DNA from: Mucilaginibacter sp. PAMB04168
GTDB lineage: Bacteria; Bacteroidota; Bacteroidia; Sphingobacteriales; Sphingobacteriaceae
DNA: 64,000 bases
Direction: 5' to 3'
Assembly (NCBI RefSeq): GCF_039634365.2
Contig: NZ_CP155079.2
Coordinates: 2,914,001 to 2,978,000 of the forward strand
Made by a program: the position numbers and the translations under genes. The notes beneath the pieces are model-generated. The model saw only the letters and a list, made by a program, of their open reading frames with translations. It made no database searches and had not been told where the DNA came from. This document shows positions 27,787 to 37,000 of this stretch, one piece after another (positions within the stretch are counted from its first letter, which is position 1; every line of letters begins with the position of its first letter).

Positions 27787-27808
27787 TGAAAATTATAAAT
27801 AATTTTCA
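27787..27808 (-). promoter_or_regulatory. 22-bp perfect palindrome upstream of susC
   Basis: TGAAAATTAT-AA-ATAATTTTCA: 10-bp perfect arms with a 2-nt centre, 39-60 bp before the SusC start. It is a candidate binding site for a dimeric regulator. Confidence 0.45.
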
Positions 27809-27954
27809 ATAAACACCAAGAAATTGAAACATTTTTCGCTACTAAGCCTCACTTTGTTAAAAATGTCAAAAAAAACCCCTTTCTGGCAACAAAATAATAG
27901 CGGCTGTGCGAAAGCACTTACACTTTATTAAAATTTGATTAAACATTCGGTAAC

Positions 27955-27990
27955 AAAAAAAGGGATAGCTGGCACTTAAGCCAACTACCC
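27955..27990 (-). terminator. Terminator of argS
   Basis: Stem GGGATAGCTGGC/GCCAACTACCC (27962-27973 with 27980-27990; one bulge and one mismatch) followed on the minus strand by a 7-nt T-run. Confidence 0.7.
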
Positions 27991-28019
27991 CTCTTTAATT
28001 TCAAAGAAAATTTACAAGC

Positions 28020-29783
28020 TTACATACGTTCTGGCACCTCAATTCCTAACAAACGCATGCCTTGTGCAATAACATTGGCAGTTGATGCAGATAATTGTGA
28101 ACGGAAACGCTTCAACTCTTCTGTTTCTGCCTGAAGAATCGACTTTTCGTGATAGAATTTGTTATAAGCTTTAGCAAGCTCATATATATAGTTGGCTATA
28201 GCGGCCGGATTAAAGTCTTTCGCTGCCTGCGTTACTGTTTCCTGATATTGCGATAAGGTTATAACCAAATCGCGCTCTACCGGATCGAGCGTTTTTATAC
28301 TTGCTGTAGAACCGATATCTCCTACCCTACTTAAAACAGACTTGATACGGGCGTGAGTATACTGAATAAACGGCCCAGTATGGCCTTGAAAATCTACGGA
28401 TTCGTTCGGATCGAACAGCAAACGCTTACGTGGATCGACCTTTAAAAGGAAATATTTAAGGGCCCCCATACCTATAATATAATATAAGTGCTGTTTGTCA
28501 GCATCGCTTAAGCCTTCTGTTTTGCCTAAAGCCTCGGTTTGTTCTTTAGCGGTAGCCTCCATTTCGGCGATAAGATCATCGGCGTCGACTACTGTACCTT
28601 CTCGCGATTTCATCTTGCCCGATGGCAAATCGACCATACCGTAGGACAGGTGAAATAATCCTTTAGCCCATGTTTTACCCAGCTTTTGTAAAATAAGGAA
28701 GAGCACCTTAAAGTGGTAGTCTTGTTCGTTGCCCACCACGTATATCGATTCATCCATCCCAAAATCATTGTATTTAAGCTGTGCGGTGCCTAAATCTTGT
28801 GTGATATATACCGATGTTCCGTCGGCACGCAAAACAAGCTTTTGATCGAGGCCTTCTTCAGTCAGGTCGATCCAAACAGAGCCGTCCTCTTTTTTGAAGA
28901 AAACACCCCTTGTAAGGCCTTCTTCAATAATATCCTTACCTAATAAATAGGTATTCGACTCGTAGTAGTATTTGTCAAAATCTACACCCAGCTTTTTATA
29001 TGTAGTAGCAAAGCCTTCGTAAACCCATCCGTTCATCGTTTTCCAAAGGCCTATCACATCTTCATCGCCTCCCTCCCATTTTTGTAGCATCTGCTGCGCT
29101 TGCAACATGAGTGGCGCTTCTTTTTTCGCCTCTTCCTCGGTTTTGCCGTTAATCTTTAGCTGATCTATTTGCTTTTTATACTCCTTGTCGAAAATAACAT
29201 AATACTTACCCACCAAGTGGTCGCCTTTCAAGCCGGATGATTGTGGTGTTTCCCCATCACCAAACATTTGCCAGGCCAGCATAGATTTGCATATATGGAT
29301 ACCCCTGTCATTAACAAGGTTCGTTTTAATTACCTCATAACCGGCAGCGTGTAAAATAGCCGCTACCGAATAGCCCAACAGGTTGTTACGCACATGGCCC
29401 AAATGCAGCGGCTTATTAGTATTCGGCGATGAGTACTCTACCATTACTTTTTTACCATTGCGGGCGGCTACGCCATACTCCTCTCTACATACTACATTAT
29501 TATATATAGCCAGCCAGTAAACATCGGCGATTGAAATATTCAGAAACCCTTTTACTATATTAAAGCCAGCAACCTCAGGTAAGTTGGCTTGCAGGTATGC
29601 GCCAATGTCCTGACCAGTTTGCTCGGGCGATTTACGGGAAAACTTGGTAAAAGGAAATGTTACAATGGTTACCTGCCCTTCAAACTCTTTGCGGGTTTGC
29701 TGTAGGTTAACATCCTGTGCGGTTATATTTGTTTGATATAATTGCTCAACAGCTTTTATAGTAGCGTCAATGATAAAATCCAT
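28020..29783 (-). CDS. argS: Arginyl-tRNA synthetase
   Basis: A 587-residue class I synthetase charging tRNA-Arg. It contains the N-terminal additional domain (~1-110), SSPNTNKPLHLGHVRNN with the HIGH-type HLGH, a catalytic Rossmann core (VNDRGIHICK), the KMSKS-like KMKSREG and a C-terminal helical anticodon-binding domain ending LLGIEVPERM, the usual ArgS terminus. A TAATTTTG box lies 4 nt before the start codon. It is divergent from two guanidino hydrolase genes, so arginine use for translation and catabolism share one intergenic control region. Confidence 0.96.
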   Translation of the reverse strand: MDFIIDATIKAVEQLYQTNITAQDVNLQQTRKEFEGQVTIVTFPFTKFSRKSPEQTGQDIGAYLQANLPEVAGFNIVKGFLNISIADVYWLAIYNNVVCREEYGVAARNGKKVMVEYSSPNTNKPLHLGHVRNNLLGYSVAAILHAAGYEVIKTNLVNDRGIHICKSMLAWQMFGDGETPQSSGLKGDHLVGKYYVIFDKEYKKQIDQLKINGKTEEEAKKEAPLMLQAQQMLQKWEGGDEDVIGLWKTMNGWVYEGFATTYKKLGVDFDKYYYESNTYLLGKDIIEEGLTRGVFFKKEDGSVWIDLTEEGLDQKLVLRADGTSVYITQDLGTAQLKYNDFGMDESIYVVGNEQDYHFKVLFLILQKLGKTWAKGLFHLSYGMVDLPSGKMKSREGTVVDADDLIAEMEATAKEQTEALGKTEGLSDADKQHLYYIIGMGALKYFLLKVDPRKRLLFDPNESVDFQGHTGPFIQYTHARIKSVLSRVGDIGSTASIKTLDPVERDLVITLSQYQETVTQAAKDFNPAAIANYIYELAKAYNKFYHEKSILQAETEELKRFRSQLSASTANVIAQGMRLLGIEVPERM

Positions 29784-29787
29784 CCGG

Positions 29788-29795
29788 CAAAATTA
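29788..29795 (-). promoter_or_regulatory. -7 box TAATTTTG 4 nt before argS
   Basis: Exact TAnnTTTG on the minus strand. The -33 element is not clear. Confidence 0.4.
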
Positions 29796-29823
29796 ATAAA
29801 TTGACTTAACCTAACGCCATTAA

Positions 29824-29852
29824 TTGAATTGATTAATAAATCAATAACTTTG
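29824..29852 (+). promoter_or_regulatory. Promoter TTGA-N17-TAACTTTG
   Basis: TTGA at 29824-29827 and an exact TAnnTTTG at 29845-29852, giving a start near 29858 for the arginine deiminase-like gene (ATG 29872). Confidence 0.5.
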
Positions 29853-29871
29853 AGTTCTTCTGTACTACTTT

Positions 29872-31320
29872 ATGACATCATTCGCTGAACAGTTAAAATT
29901 AAACGTAAATTCTGAAATAGGCACCCTTAGAGCGCTCCTCATACACAGCCCGGATAGCGGCTTAGGTAAAGTTGTACCCTCAAAAGCGCAAGACTGGTTG
30001 TTTGAGGATATTGTGCATTTAGATACCATGCGCCGAAATGAGTATGACTATTATGTAAAACTGCTGCTTTACTTTTTAGACACCAACAAAATTAAAGGCA
30101 AATTACAAGGAATAGACGCACCACAGGCCCAACGCAACTTTTTCAAACCTGATCATTCGGCCTTTTATGCTTCTGATAAAGTTATCGAGATTCAAACCTT
30201 ACTGGCCGACATTTTGCAAGATGATGTTATCCGCGAGAAGCTGACGGCATCGGTTTGTGCCATTGAAAGCTGCAATTACAGACTGCAGCAGCAGCTGTAT
30301 AATACTCCACCTATTGAATTGGCTAAAATCTTCATTTCAGGCTCTCTGCATAAAGACCATATGATATTTGCGCCAATACCTAATCTGATCTTCTCTCGTG
30401 ATATTGGCATAACCATTAATAATTATATCCTTATTAATAAGCCTGCTAAAAAAGCCCGCTCAAGGGAAACACTGCTTGCAAGGTATATCTTCTTTAATCA
30501 CCCCATGTTTGCTGCTTACCGCGACAATATCTTGGAGATAACTGAACCTATACAAAACTTCTTACGCCCGGGCAAAGACCAGGAAGAAAAAACTACGCTT
30601 GAAGGCGGCGATGTAATGGTGGTAAGTAAAAACCATGTTATTATTGGCTGCAGCGAGCGTACGTCACTTAGCGGCGCATATGAAGCCATCAAATTGCTGT
30701 TTGATAATAAGGTGGTTAATAAAGTAACTGTATTGAAAATACCGCATAAGCGGGATTACATGCATATTGATACGGTTTTTACACAAGTAAAACGCAATGT
30801 TTGGGTTTTGTTAGGCTCGCTGGCTAAAGCAGATGCCGCTATTACCGCGTCTGATCCACTGAGTTGGTTTGGAGATAAAAAGCCGAAAGACAAGACCGAG
30901 ATCGTACAATTTATATACGGAAAAGACAAGCCCCGGCATTTCAGCTGCATTGAGGAATTACTGGATGATGTTAGCCTGAATGATTTAAACAGTTTAGAAC
31001 GCACCAGATTTATCTATTCGGGCAATAATAACTTCCCGTTTGATGCCCGTGAGCAGTGGACAGACTCGTGCAACCTGCTGGCTCTTAAAGAAGGTGTTGT
31101 TTTAGGATATGACCGCAACGATAAAACAGTTGAAGCTTTTAAAGATGCAGGTTTTAGCGTGGTAAAGGTTGCAGAACTTTTGCAGCAATTTGAAAACGGA
31201 GAACAATCTCCGGAGGGTTTGCAGAACACCTTAATTTTGATGCCATCATCAGAGCTATCGCGCGCAAGGGGTGGTTTTCATTGTATGAGTTTACCGTTGC
31301 TACGTGATGATATTATTTAG
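29872..31320 (+). CDS. Arginine deiminase-like guanidino hydrolase
   Basis: A 482-residue protein of the amidinotransferase/deiminase superfamily. The opening LRALLIHSPDSGLG with LFEDIVHLDTM resembles the start of arginine deiminases. EGGDVMVV (Asp-rich substrate site), HIDTVFTQV (catalytic His) and the nucleophile Cys471 in GGFHCMSLPL are all in family order. It is ~70 residues longer than typical ArcA (~410). It would convert arginine to citrulline and ammonia. The next gene can take citrulline on to ornithine. Other guanidino substrates are possible. Confidence 0.78.
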   Translation: MTSFAEQLKLNVNSEIGTLRALLIHSPDSGLGKVVPSKAQDWLFEDIVHLDTMRRNEYDYYVKLLLYFLDTNKIKGKLQGIDAPQAQRNFFKPDHSAFYASDKVIEIQTLLADILQDDVIREKLTASVCAIESCNYRLQQQLYNTPPIELAKIFISGSLHKDHMIFAPIPNLIFSRDIGITINNYILINKPAKKARSRETLLARYIFFNHPMFAAYRDNILEITEPIQNFLRPGKDQEEKTTLEGGDVMVVSKNHVIIGCSERTSLSGAYEAIKLLFDNKVVNKVTVLKIPHKRDYMHIDTVFTQVKRNVWVLLGSLAKADAAITASDPLSWFGDKKPKDKTEIVQFIYGKDKPRHFSCIEELLDDVSLNDLNSLERTRFIYSGNNNFPFDAREQWTDSCNLLALKEGVVLGYDRNDKTVEAFKDAGFSVVKVAELLQQFENGEQSPEGLQNTLILMPSSELSRARGGFHCMSLPLLRDDII

Positions 31321-31445
31321 AAACCGACGTTGCATACTGTTATAGTGTTTCATCTTATTTCGCAAATCAAACACAAAACACATCGTAATGCCAGGTGTTA
31401 AATTTTATTTAGCCTATTACTAAAACATTGAACTTCTTATAAGCA

Positions 31446-32366
31446 ATGAGTCAAACCACCTCCAAAATATTAATGATTCGGCCAGCCAATTTTGGCTTTA
31501 ACGAACAAACAGCAGAAAGCAATGCCTTTCAGCAAAACAACCGGGAACTACAACAAGTTGCCGAAAAAGCGTTAGAAGAATTTGACGCATTTGTAAATCT
31601 TTTAGTAAGTAAAGGGGTTAACATAACCGTTTTAAAAGATACCACAGAGCCACAAAAGCCTGATGCTGTTTTCCCTAACAATTGGGTTTCGTTTCATGAT
31701 AATGGCGATGTATTGCTTTACCCAATGCACGCCGAAAACCGACGCCTGGAGCGCCGTGAAGACGTGATACGCAAACTCGAGGACAAGTTTAAGGTAAACC
31801 ATATCATCGATTTAAGCCGTTTTGAGCTAGAGAACAAGTTTTTGGAAGGTACCGGCAGTATAGTGCTCGATCGTGAGAATAAGGTAGCTTATGCCTGTTT
31901 ATCGCCCCGAACTGATGCAGATGTATTAGAAACTTTCTGCAAGCACCTCGGCTTTACAGCCGTTACGTTCAATGCAGTAGACGGCAAGCAGCAAGCCATT
32001 TATCATACTAACGTGATGATGTGTGTGGGCAACAATTTTGCTGTTATATGCCTGGATAGTTTAGCAAACGACAACGAAAAGCAAGTAGTTGTTGATTCCC
32101 TTAAAAATACGCATAAAGAAATTATTGCGATCACCTTAGAGCAGATGAACAGCTTTGCCGGCAACATGCTGGAAGTACAAAGTAAAGACGGGAAAAGCCT
32201 TTTGGTAATGTCAAAAAGCGCACATCATTCACTTACCGACGACCAAGTAAAAACTTTAGAAAAGTACACCGAAATTGTGTCTGCCAACTTAACCACAATT
32301 GAAACTATTGGTGGTGGCAGTGCCCGTTGTATGCTGGCTGAAATCCACCTCCCAGAAGCAGAATAG
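31446..32366 (+). CDS. ctlX: CtlX-like citrulline/dimethylarginine hydrolase
   Basis: A 306-residue amidinotransferase-fold enzyme, shorter than its neighbour and of the DDAH/CtlX type. It shows DAVFPNNWVSFHDNG, GTGSIVLDR, YHTNVMMCVG (catalytic His) and the nucleophile Cys295 in GGSARCMLAEIHLP. Proteins of this group are annotated as citrulline utilisation hydrolase, producing ornithine, carbon dioxide and ammonia. It lies 125 bp downstream of the arginine deiminase-like gene on the same strand. Together they would form a two-step arginine-to-ornithine route that yields no ATP, unlike ArcB/ArcC. The symbol rests on family resemblance. Confidence 0.75.
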   Translation: MSQTTSKILMIRPANFGFNEQTAESNAFQQNNRELQQVAEKALEEFDAFVNLLVSKGVNITVLKDTTEPQKPDAVFPNNWVSFHDNGDVLLYPMHAENRRLERREDVIRKLEDKFKVNHIIDLSRFELENKFLEGTGSIVLDRENKVAYACLSPRTDADVLETFCKHLGFTAVTFNAVDGKQQAIYHTNVMMCVGNNFAVICLDSLANDNEKQVVVDSLKNTHKEIIAITLEQMNSFAGNMLEVQSKDGKSLLVMSKSAHHSLTDDQVKTLEKYTEIVSANLTTIETIGGGSARCMLAEIHLPEAE

Positions 32367-32509
32367 GGTTTGCTGATTGAAGTTGATTGTCATTTAAGTG
32401 CTTTGCAGGAGCTTGTTTGAATTTTTTCTTGAAAACTATTTATTCTCAACCCAAATACTAACCAACTACGGGCTCCTTACAATTAAAACACTTAAACTTC
32501 AATCAACCC
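32366..32509. repeat. Long imperfect inverted repeat between convergent genes
   Basis: Nested arms GGGTT/AACCC (32366-32370 with 32505-32509), TGATTGAAGT/ACTTCAATCA (from 32374 and ending 32505), TTAAGTG/CACTTAA and AGGAGC/GCTCCT (32407-32412 with 32472-32477), with bulges. No T-run follows on either strand. Confidence 0.5.
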
Positions 32510-32544
32510 AATCAACCTTTAATTAACTATTTACTAAACAAAAG

Positions 32545-34017
32545 CTAGTAAGCAAAGGCGCTAACAGCGTCCTTGCTTTCCAGCATAGTATGTCCCATTA
32601 AAAACTCGTCTACTTTGCGGGCTGTTTCGCGGCCTTCAGATATCGCCCAAACCACCAGCGATTGTCCGCGGCGCATATCACCGCAAGCAAACACCTTGCT
32701 TACGTTAGTACGGTAAACACCTTCTTTAGCTTTTACATTCTTGCGCTCATCCAGTTCAACACCAGCCTGCTCAATCATGCCATTATGCTGCGGGTGCAAA
32801 AAGCCCATAGCTAAAAACACCAGTTGGCAAGGCATCTCGCGTTCGGATCCTTCTATCTCCACAAATTTGATAGGTCGGCCGGTTACATCGGTTTCCCAAG
32901 TTATATCTGCCACTTTTAATGCACGCAGATTACCGTTCTCGTCACCCAAAAACTCTTTGGTGTTCACGCCCCAGTATCGCTGACAACCTTCCTCATGCGA
33001 ACTGGTTGTTTTAAGCACCATGGGATAGTTTGGCCAAGGCATATGCGGTGTACGCTCGCGCGGTGGTTTTAAGCTCACCTCAAACTGGTGAACCGAATTG
33101 GCACCATGGCGGTTAGATGTACCCACGCAGTCAGATCCGGTATCGCCACCGCCAATTACAATTACATCTTTACCAGTTGCCAGAATTTCTTCGCCTGCAA
33201 ACTCCGTTCCACTAACGCGTTTATTCTGCTGTTTTAAAAACTCCATTGCAAAGTAAACGCCCTTTAAATCGCGCCCGGGAATAGGCAGGTTACGAGGTAT
33301 CGTTGAACCTCCGGCCAGTATTACTGCATCGTTGTTGCGGGTAAGTTCATCCATTGATATGTCTTTGCCTACCTCAGTATTGCATTTAAATACAATACCT
33401 TCATCTTCCATTACTTTTAAGCGGCGGTCAATTACCCATTTTTCCAACTTAAAGTCTGGAATGCCATAGCGTAATAAACCACCCGGGCGGTCATCGCGCT
33501 CGTAAACGGTTACCGAGTGGCCGGCTTTACTCAACTGCGCAGCAGCGGCTAATCCGGCAGGGCCACCACCAACAACAGCAACCTTTTTACCGGTTTTGAT
33601 AAAGGGTGCGCTTGGCTTAACAAGGTTACGCTGGTAAGCAATCTCAATAATATGCTTCTCAATTTCTTCAATAACAACCGGCGGTTTATTAATACCTAAC
33701 ACGCAGGCGGACTCACATGGCGCCGGGCAAATACGGCCGGTAAATTCCGGGAAGTTATTCGTTGTAGATAATATTTCGTATGCCTCATCCCAACTTTTAC
33801 GGTAAACGGCATCGTTAAACTCGGGTATTACGTTACCAAGCGGACAGCCCGAATGGCAAAAAGGAATGCCACAGTTCATACACCGTGCCGATTGCTCATT
33901 GAGTTTATCATCGCTATATAAACCAACAAACTCGTTATAGTTCTTCACACGCTCCTCGGGCGCTAATTTGCCAGGAAGCTCTCTGTTATATTCTTGAAAT
34001 CCGGTAGGTTTTCCCAT
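32545..34017 (-). CDS. gltD: Glutamate synthase small subunit
   Basis: A 490-residue FAD/NADPH-binding subunit. N-terminal Fe-S cysteines [17 protein letters not shown] and [15 protein letters not shown], an FAD-binding Rossmann motif [12 protein letters not shown] (~150), and an NADPH-binding VIGGGDTG (~287) are visible. It passes electrons from NADPH to the large subunit for glutamate formation. It starts 3 nt after the gltB stop, so it is co-transcribed and probably translationally coupled. Confidence 0.96.
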   Translation of the reverse strand: MGKPTGFQEYNRELPGKLAPEERVKNYNEFVGLYSDDKLNEQSARCMNCGIPFCHSGCPLGNVIPEFNDAVYRKSWDEAYEILSTTNNFPEFTGRICPAPCESACVLGINKPPVVIEEIEKHIIEIAYQRNLVKPSAPFIKTGKKVAVVGGGPAGLAAAAQLSKAGHSVTVYERDDRPGGLLRYGIPDFKLEKWVIDRRLKVMEDEGIVFKCNTEVGKDISMDELTRNNDAVILAGGSTIPRNLPIPGRDLKGVYFAMEFLKQQNKRVSGTEFAGEEILATGKDVIVIGGGDTGSDCVGTSNRHGANSVHQFEVSLKPPRERTPHMPWPNYPMVLKTTSSHEEGCQRYWGVNTKEFLGDENGNLRALKVADITWETDVTGRPIKFVEIEGSEREMPCQLVFLAMGFLHPQHNGMIEQAGVELDERKNVKAKEGVYRTNVSKVFACGDMRRGQSLVVWAISEGRETARKVDEFLMGHTMLESKDAVSAFAY

Positions 34018-34020
34018 TTC

Positions 34021-37000
34021 TTAATTAGCTGATGTTTGATATTCTTGTTGCAACAAAACTCTCTTGTACTCCTTAGGAAACACCTTCACAAAATTTAAAG
34101 CAACCGACTGCCAGTTGTTCAATAAATGCTCCGCCAGCTTACTGTTGGTTAAGTGCACATGCTTTTTTAACAGTGTTGTAATTTGTTCTTCGTCTTGTTT
34201 AGTTAGTGGATCCAGGTCAACCATCTCGGTATTGCAGTTGCTTGCAAAATCGCCTTGAGGGTTGTAAATCCAGGCAATGCCACCGCTCATACCTGCTGCA
34301 AAGTTGCGGCCTGTTTTACCTAAAATAAGTGCACGTCCGCCGGTCATGTACTCGCAGCCGTGGTCACCCACTCCTTCTACCACCACTGTGGCACCAGAAT
34401 TACGAACAGCAAAACGTTCACCAGCCATACCACGCACAAATAGTTCGCCTGATGTGGCACCATACATAGCCACATTGCCCACAATGATGTTATCTTCAGG
34501 CACATAACTTGCATCACCTTTTGGATAGATAGCTAACTGAGCACCAGACAAGCCCTTGCCTACATAGTCATTGGCCTCACCTTCCAGCTCAAAGGCTATC
34601 CCTTTAGCAGCAAATGCGCCAAAGCTCTGACCGGCAGAACCTTTAAATTTAAAGTTTATAGTATTTTCAGGCAAGCCCGCGGAACCATATTTCTTGGATA
34701 TCTCATTTGAAAGTAGCGTACCTACCGTGCGGTCTATATTCTTCAAGTCAAATGATGCGAAAACAGGTGTCCGGTCTGCCAGCGCAGGCTGGGCAGCTTC
34801 CAAAAGTTTCCAGTCAATGATATTGTCCATACCATGATCTTGTTGCTGACTGTTATGCAAGGTGTTACCCTTAGCATTGGTCACTGGATGCAGTATGCCA
34901 GACAAATCAACTTTCTTAGCTTTCCAGCTCTGTATGTTATCCTTAACACGCAGAAATTGTACGCGTCCTACCATTTCATTAATAGTACGGAAGCCCAGCT
35001 CGGCCATAATTTCGCGCATATCCTCGGCAAGGAAACGGAACAGGTTAACCACATGCTCGGGCTTGCCGCTAAATAAGCGGCGCAGATCAGGGTCTTGCGT
35101 GGCCACACCTACAGGGCAGGTATTTAGATGACATTTACGCATCATAATACAACCACTGGCAACTAAAGCTGCGGTAGCAACGCCCCACTCCTCGGCACCC
35201 AACAAGGCTGCTATCACCAAATCACGACCGGTTTTCATCTGCCCATCGGCCTGTAAAACCACACGGCTGCGTAATTTACTGCGTACCAAAGTTTGGTGTG
35301 CCTCGGCCAAGCCAAGTTCCCAAGGCAAGCCAGCATGTTTAATTGAACTTATTGGTGACGCACCTGTACCGCCATCATAACCAGCAATCAGTACCACATC
35401 GGCATGGGCTTTGGCTACACCTGCTGCAATGGTACCTACGCCGGCTTTCGATACCAGCTTAACGTTTATACGCGCAGCACGGTTAGCATTCTTTAAATCG
35501 AATATTAATTGCGCCAAATCCTCAATGGAATAAATATCGTGGTGTGGTGGCGGCGATATTAAACCTACGCCAGGTGTAGAGTGACGAGTTTTGGCAATCC
35601 AGGCATCCACCTTGTGACCAGGTAATTGTCCGCCCTCGCCCGGTTTAGCGCCTTGCGCCATTTTAATTTGCAGTTCATCGGCATTAGTGAGGTAATTAGA
35701 AGTAACCCCGAAACGTGCAGAGGCAATTTGCTTAATTGCCGAACGCATAGAATCGCCGTTAGGCAATTTTTCATAACGCATTTCATCCTCTCCACCTTCA
35801 CCGGTGTTACTCTTGCCGCCAATGCGGTTCATGGCAATAGCCAGCGTACTATGAGCCTCATGCGAAATAGAACCGAATGACATGGCACCGGTAGCAAAAC
35901 GCTTCATGATGCTTTCTATAGGTTCAACCTCATCAACAGAGATTGACTCGCGATGATGTGTAAAGTCTAATAAGCCGCGTATGGTAAAGTGCTTTTCAGT
36001 TTGTTCGTTTACTAAACGGGCGTAGGTTTTATAAACCTCAAAATTATTGGTACTGGTGGCGTGTTGCAGCAAGTGTACCGTTTGTGGGTTAAACAAGTGA
36101 GCTTCGCCACGGCGTTTCCACTGATAAATACCACCTTCCGGCAGCAATTTAACCTCACCCTTTGATGTGGTAAAACCAAACTTATGTTTGCTTAAAGATT
36201 CACGGGCTATTTCATCGAGGCCTAAACCACCAATACGGGTAACAGCGCCAGTGAAATAACGATCAACCACCTCCTTATTTAAACCCAGTATTTCAAACTG
36301 TTGCGAACCGTGATAAGACTGCAATGTAGATATGCCCATTTTAGAGAAGATCTTAAGCAATCCGTAGTTTACGGCTTTTACATAGTTTTTAGATAGTGAT
36401 TTAATATCAAGCTCACTGGCAATGCTACCATTGTTCTTCATGGTCTCGATGGTAGAAAGCGCCAGGTACGGATTAATTGCAGTTGCACCGAACGCCAGCA
36501 GGCATGCAAAATGGTGCACCTCCCAAACATCCCCTGCTTCAACAACCAAACCTACAGCACCTCTGCGGCCAATTTTAACAAGGTGGTGGTGAACTGCTGA
36601 AACAGCTAGCAAAGATGGAATGGCGGCGTGCTCTGAATCCAAAGCGCGGTCACTCAGTATTAATACTTCAAAACCATCATCCACCGCATCTTCGGCATAC
36701 CGGCACAAACGCTCAATACCTTTTTGAAGTGAGCCGGGTTGGCCATCAGCCTTAAAGTAAGTTTGTAGTGTTTTAGCGTGGAATAACCCTGTATCGATAC
36801 TACGGAGTTTTTCCAGTTGGTGATTACGTAAGATGGGGTGTTTAAGCGCTACGCAGTGGCAGTGCATTTTGTCCTCATCAAGCAAGTTACCGTTGTTACC
36901 TATAAAGGTAGCCAAACTCATCACTAAACGCTCGCGAATAGGGTCTATTGGCGGGTTGGTTACCTGGGCAAAGAACTGCTTAAAGTAGCTTGCCAGATGC

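Noticed and set aside
27906..27917. Short GTGC-GAAA-GCAC hairpin upstream of susC
   Set aside because: Only 4 bp and AT-rich surroundings; not enough to call a regulatory RNA.
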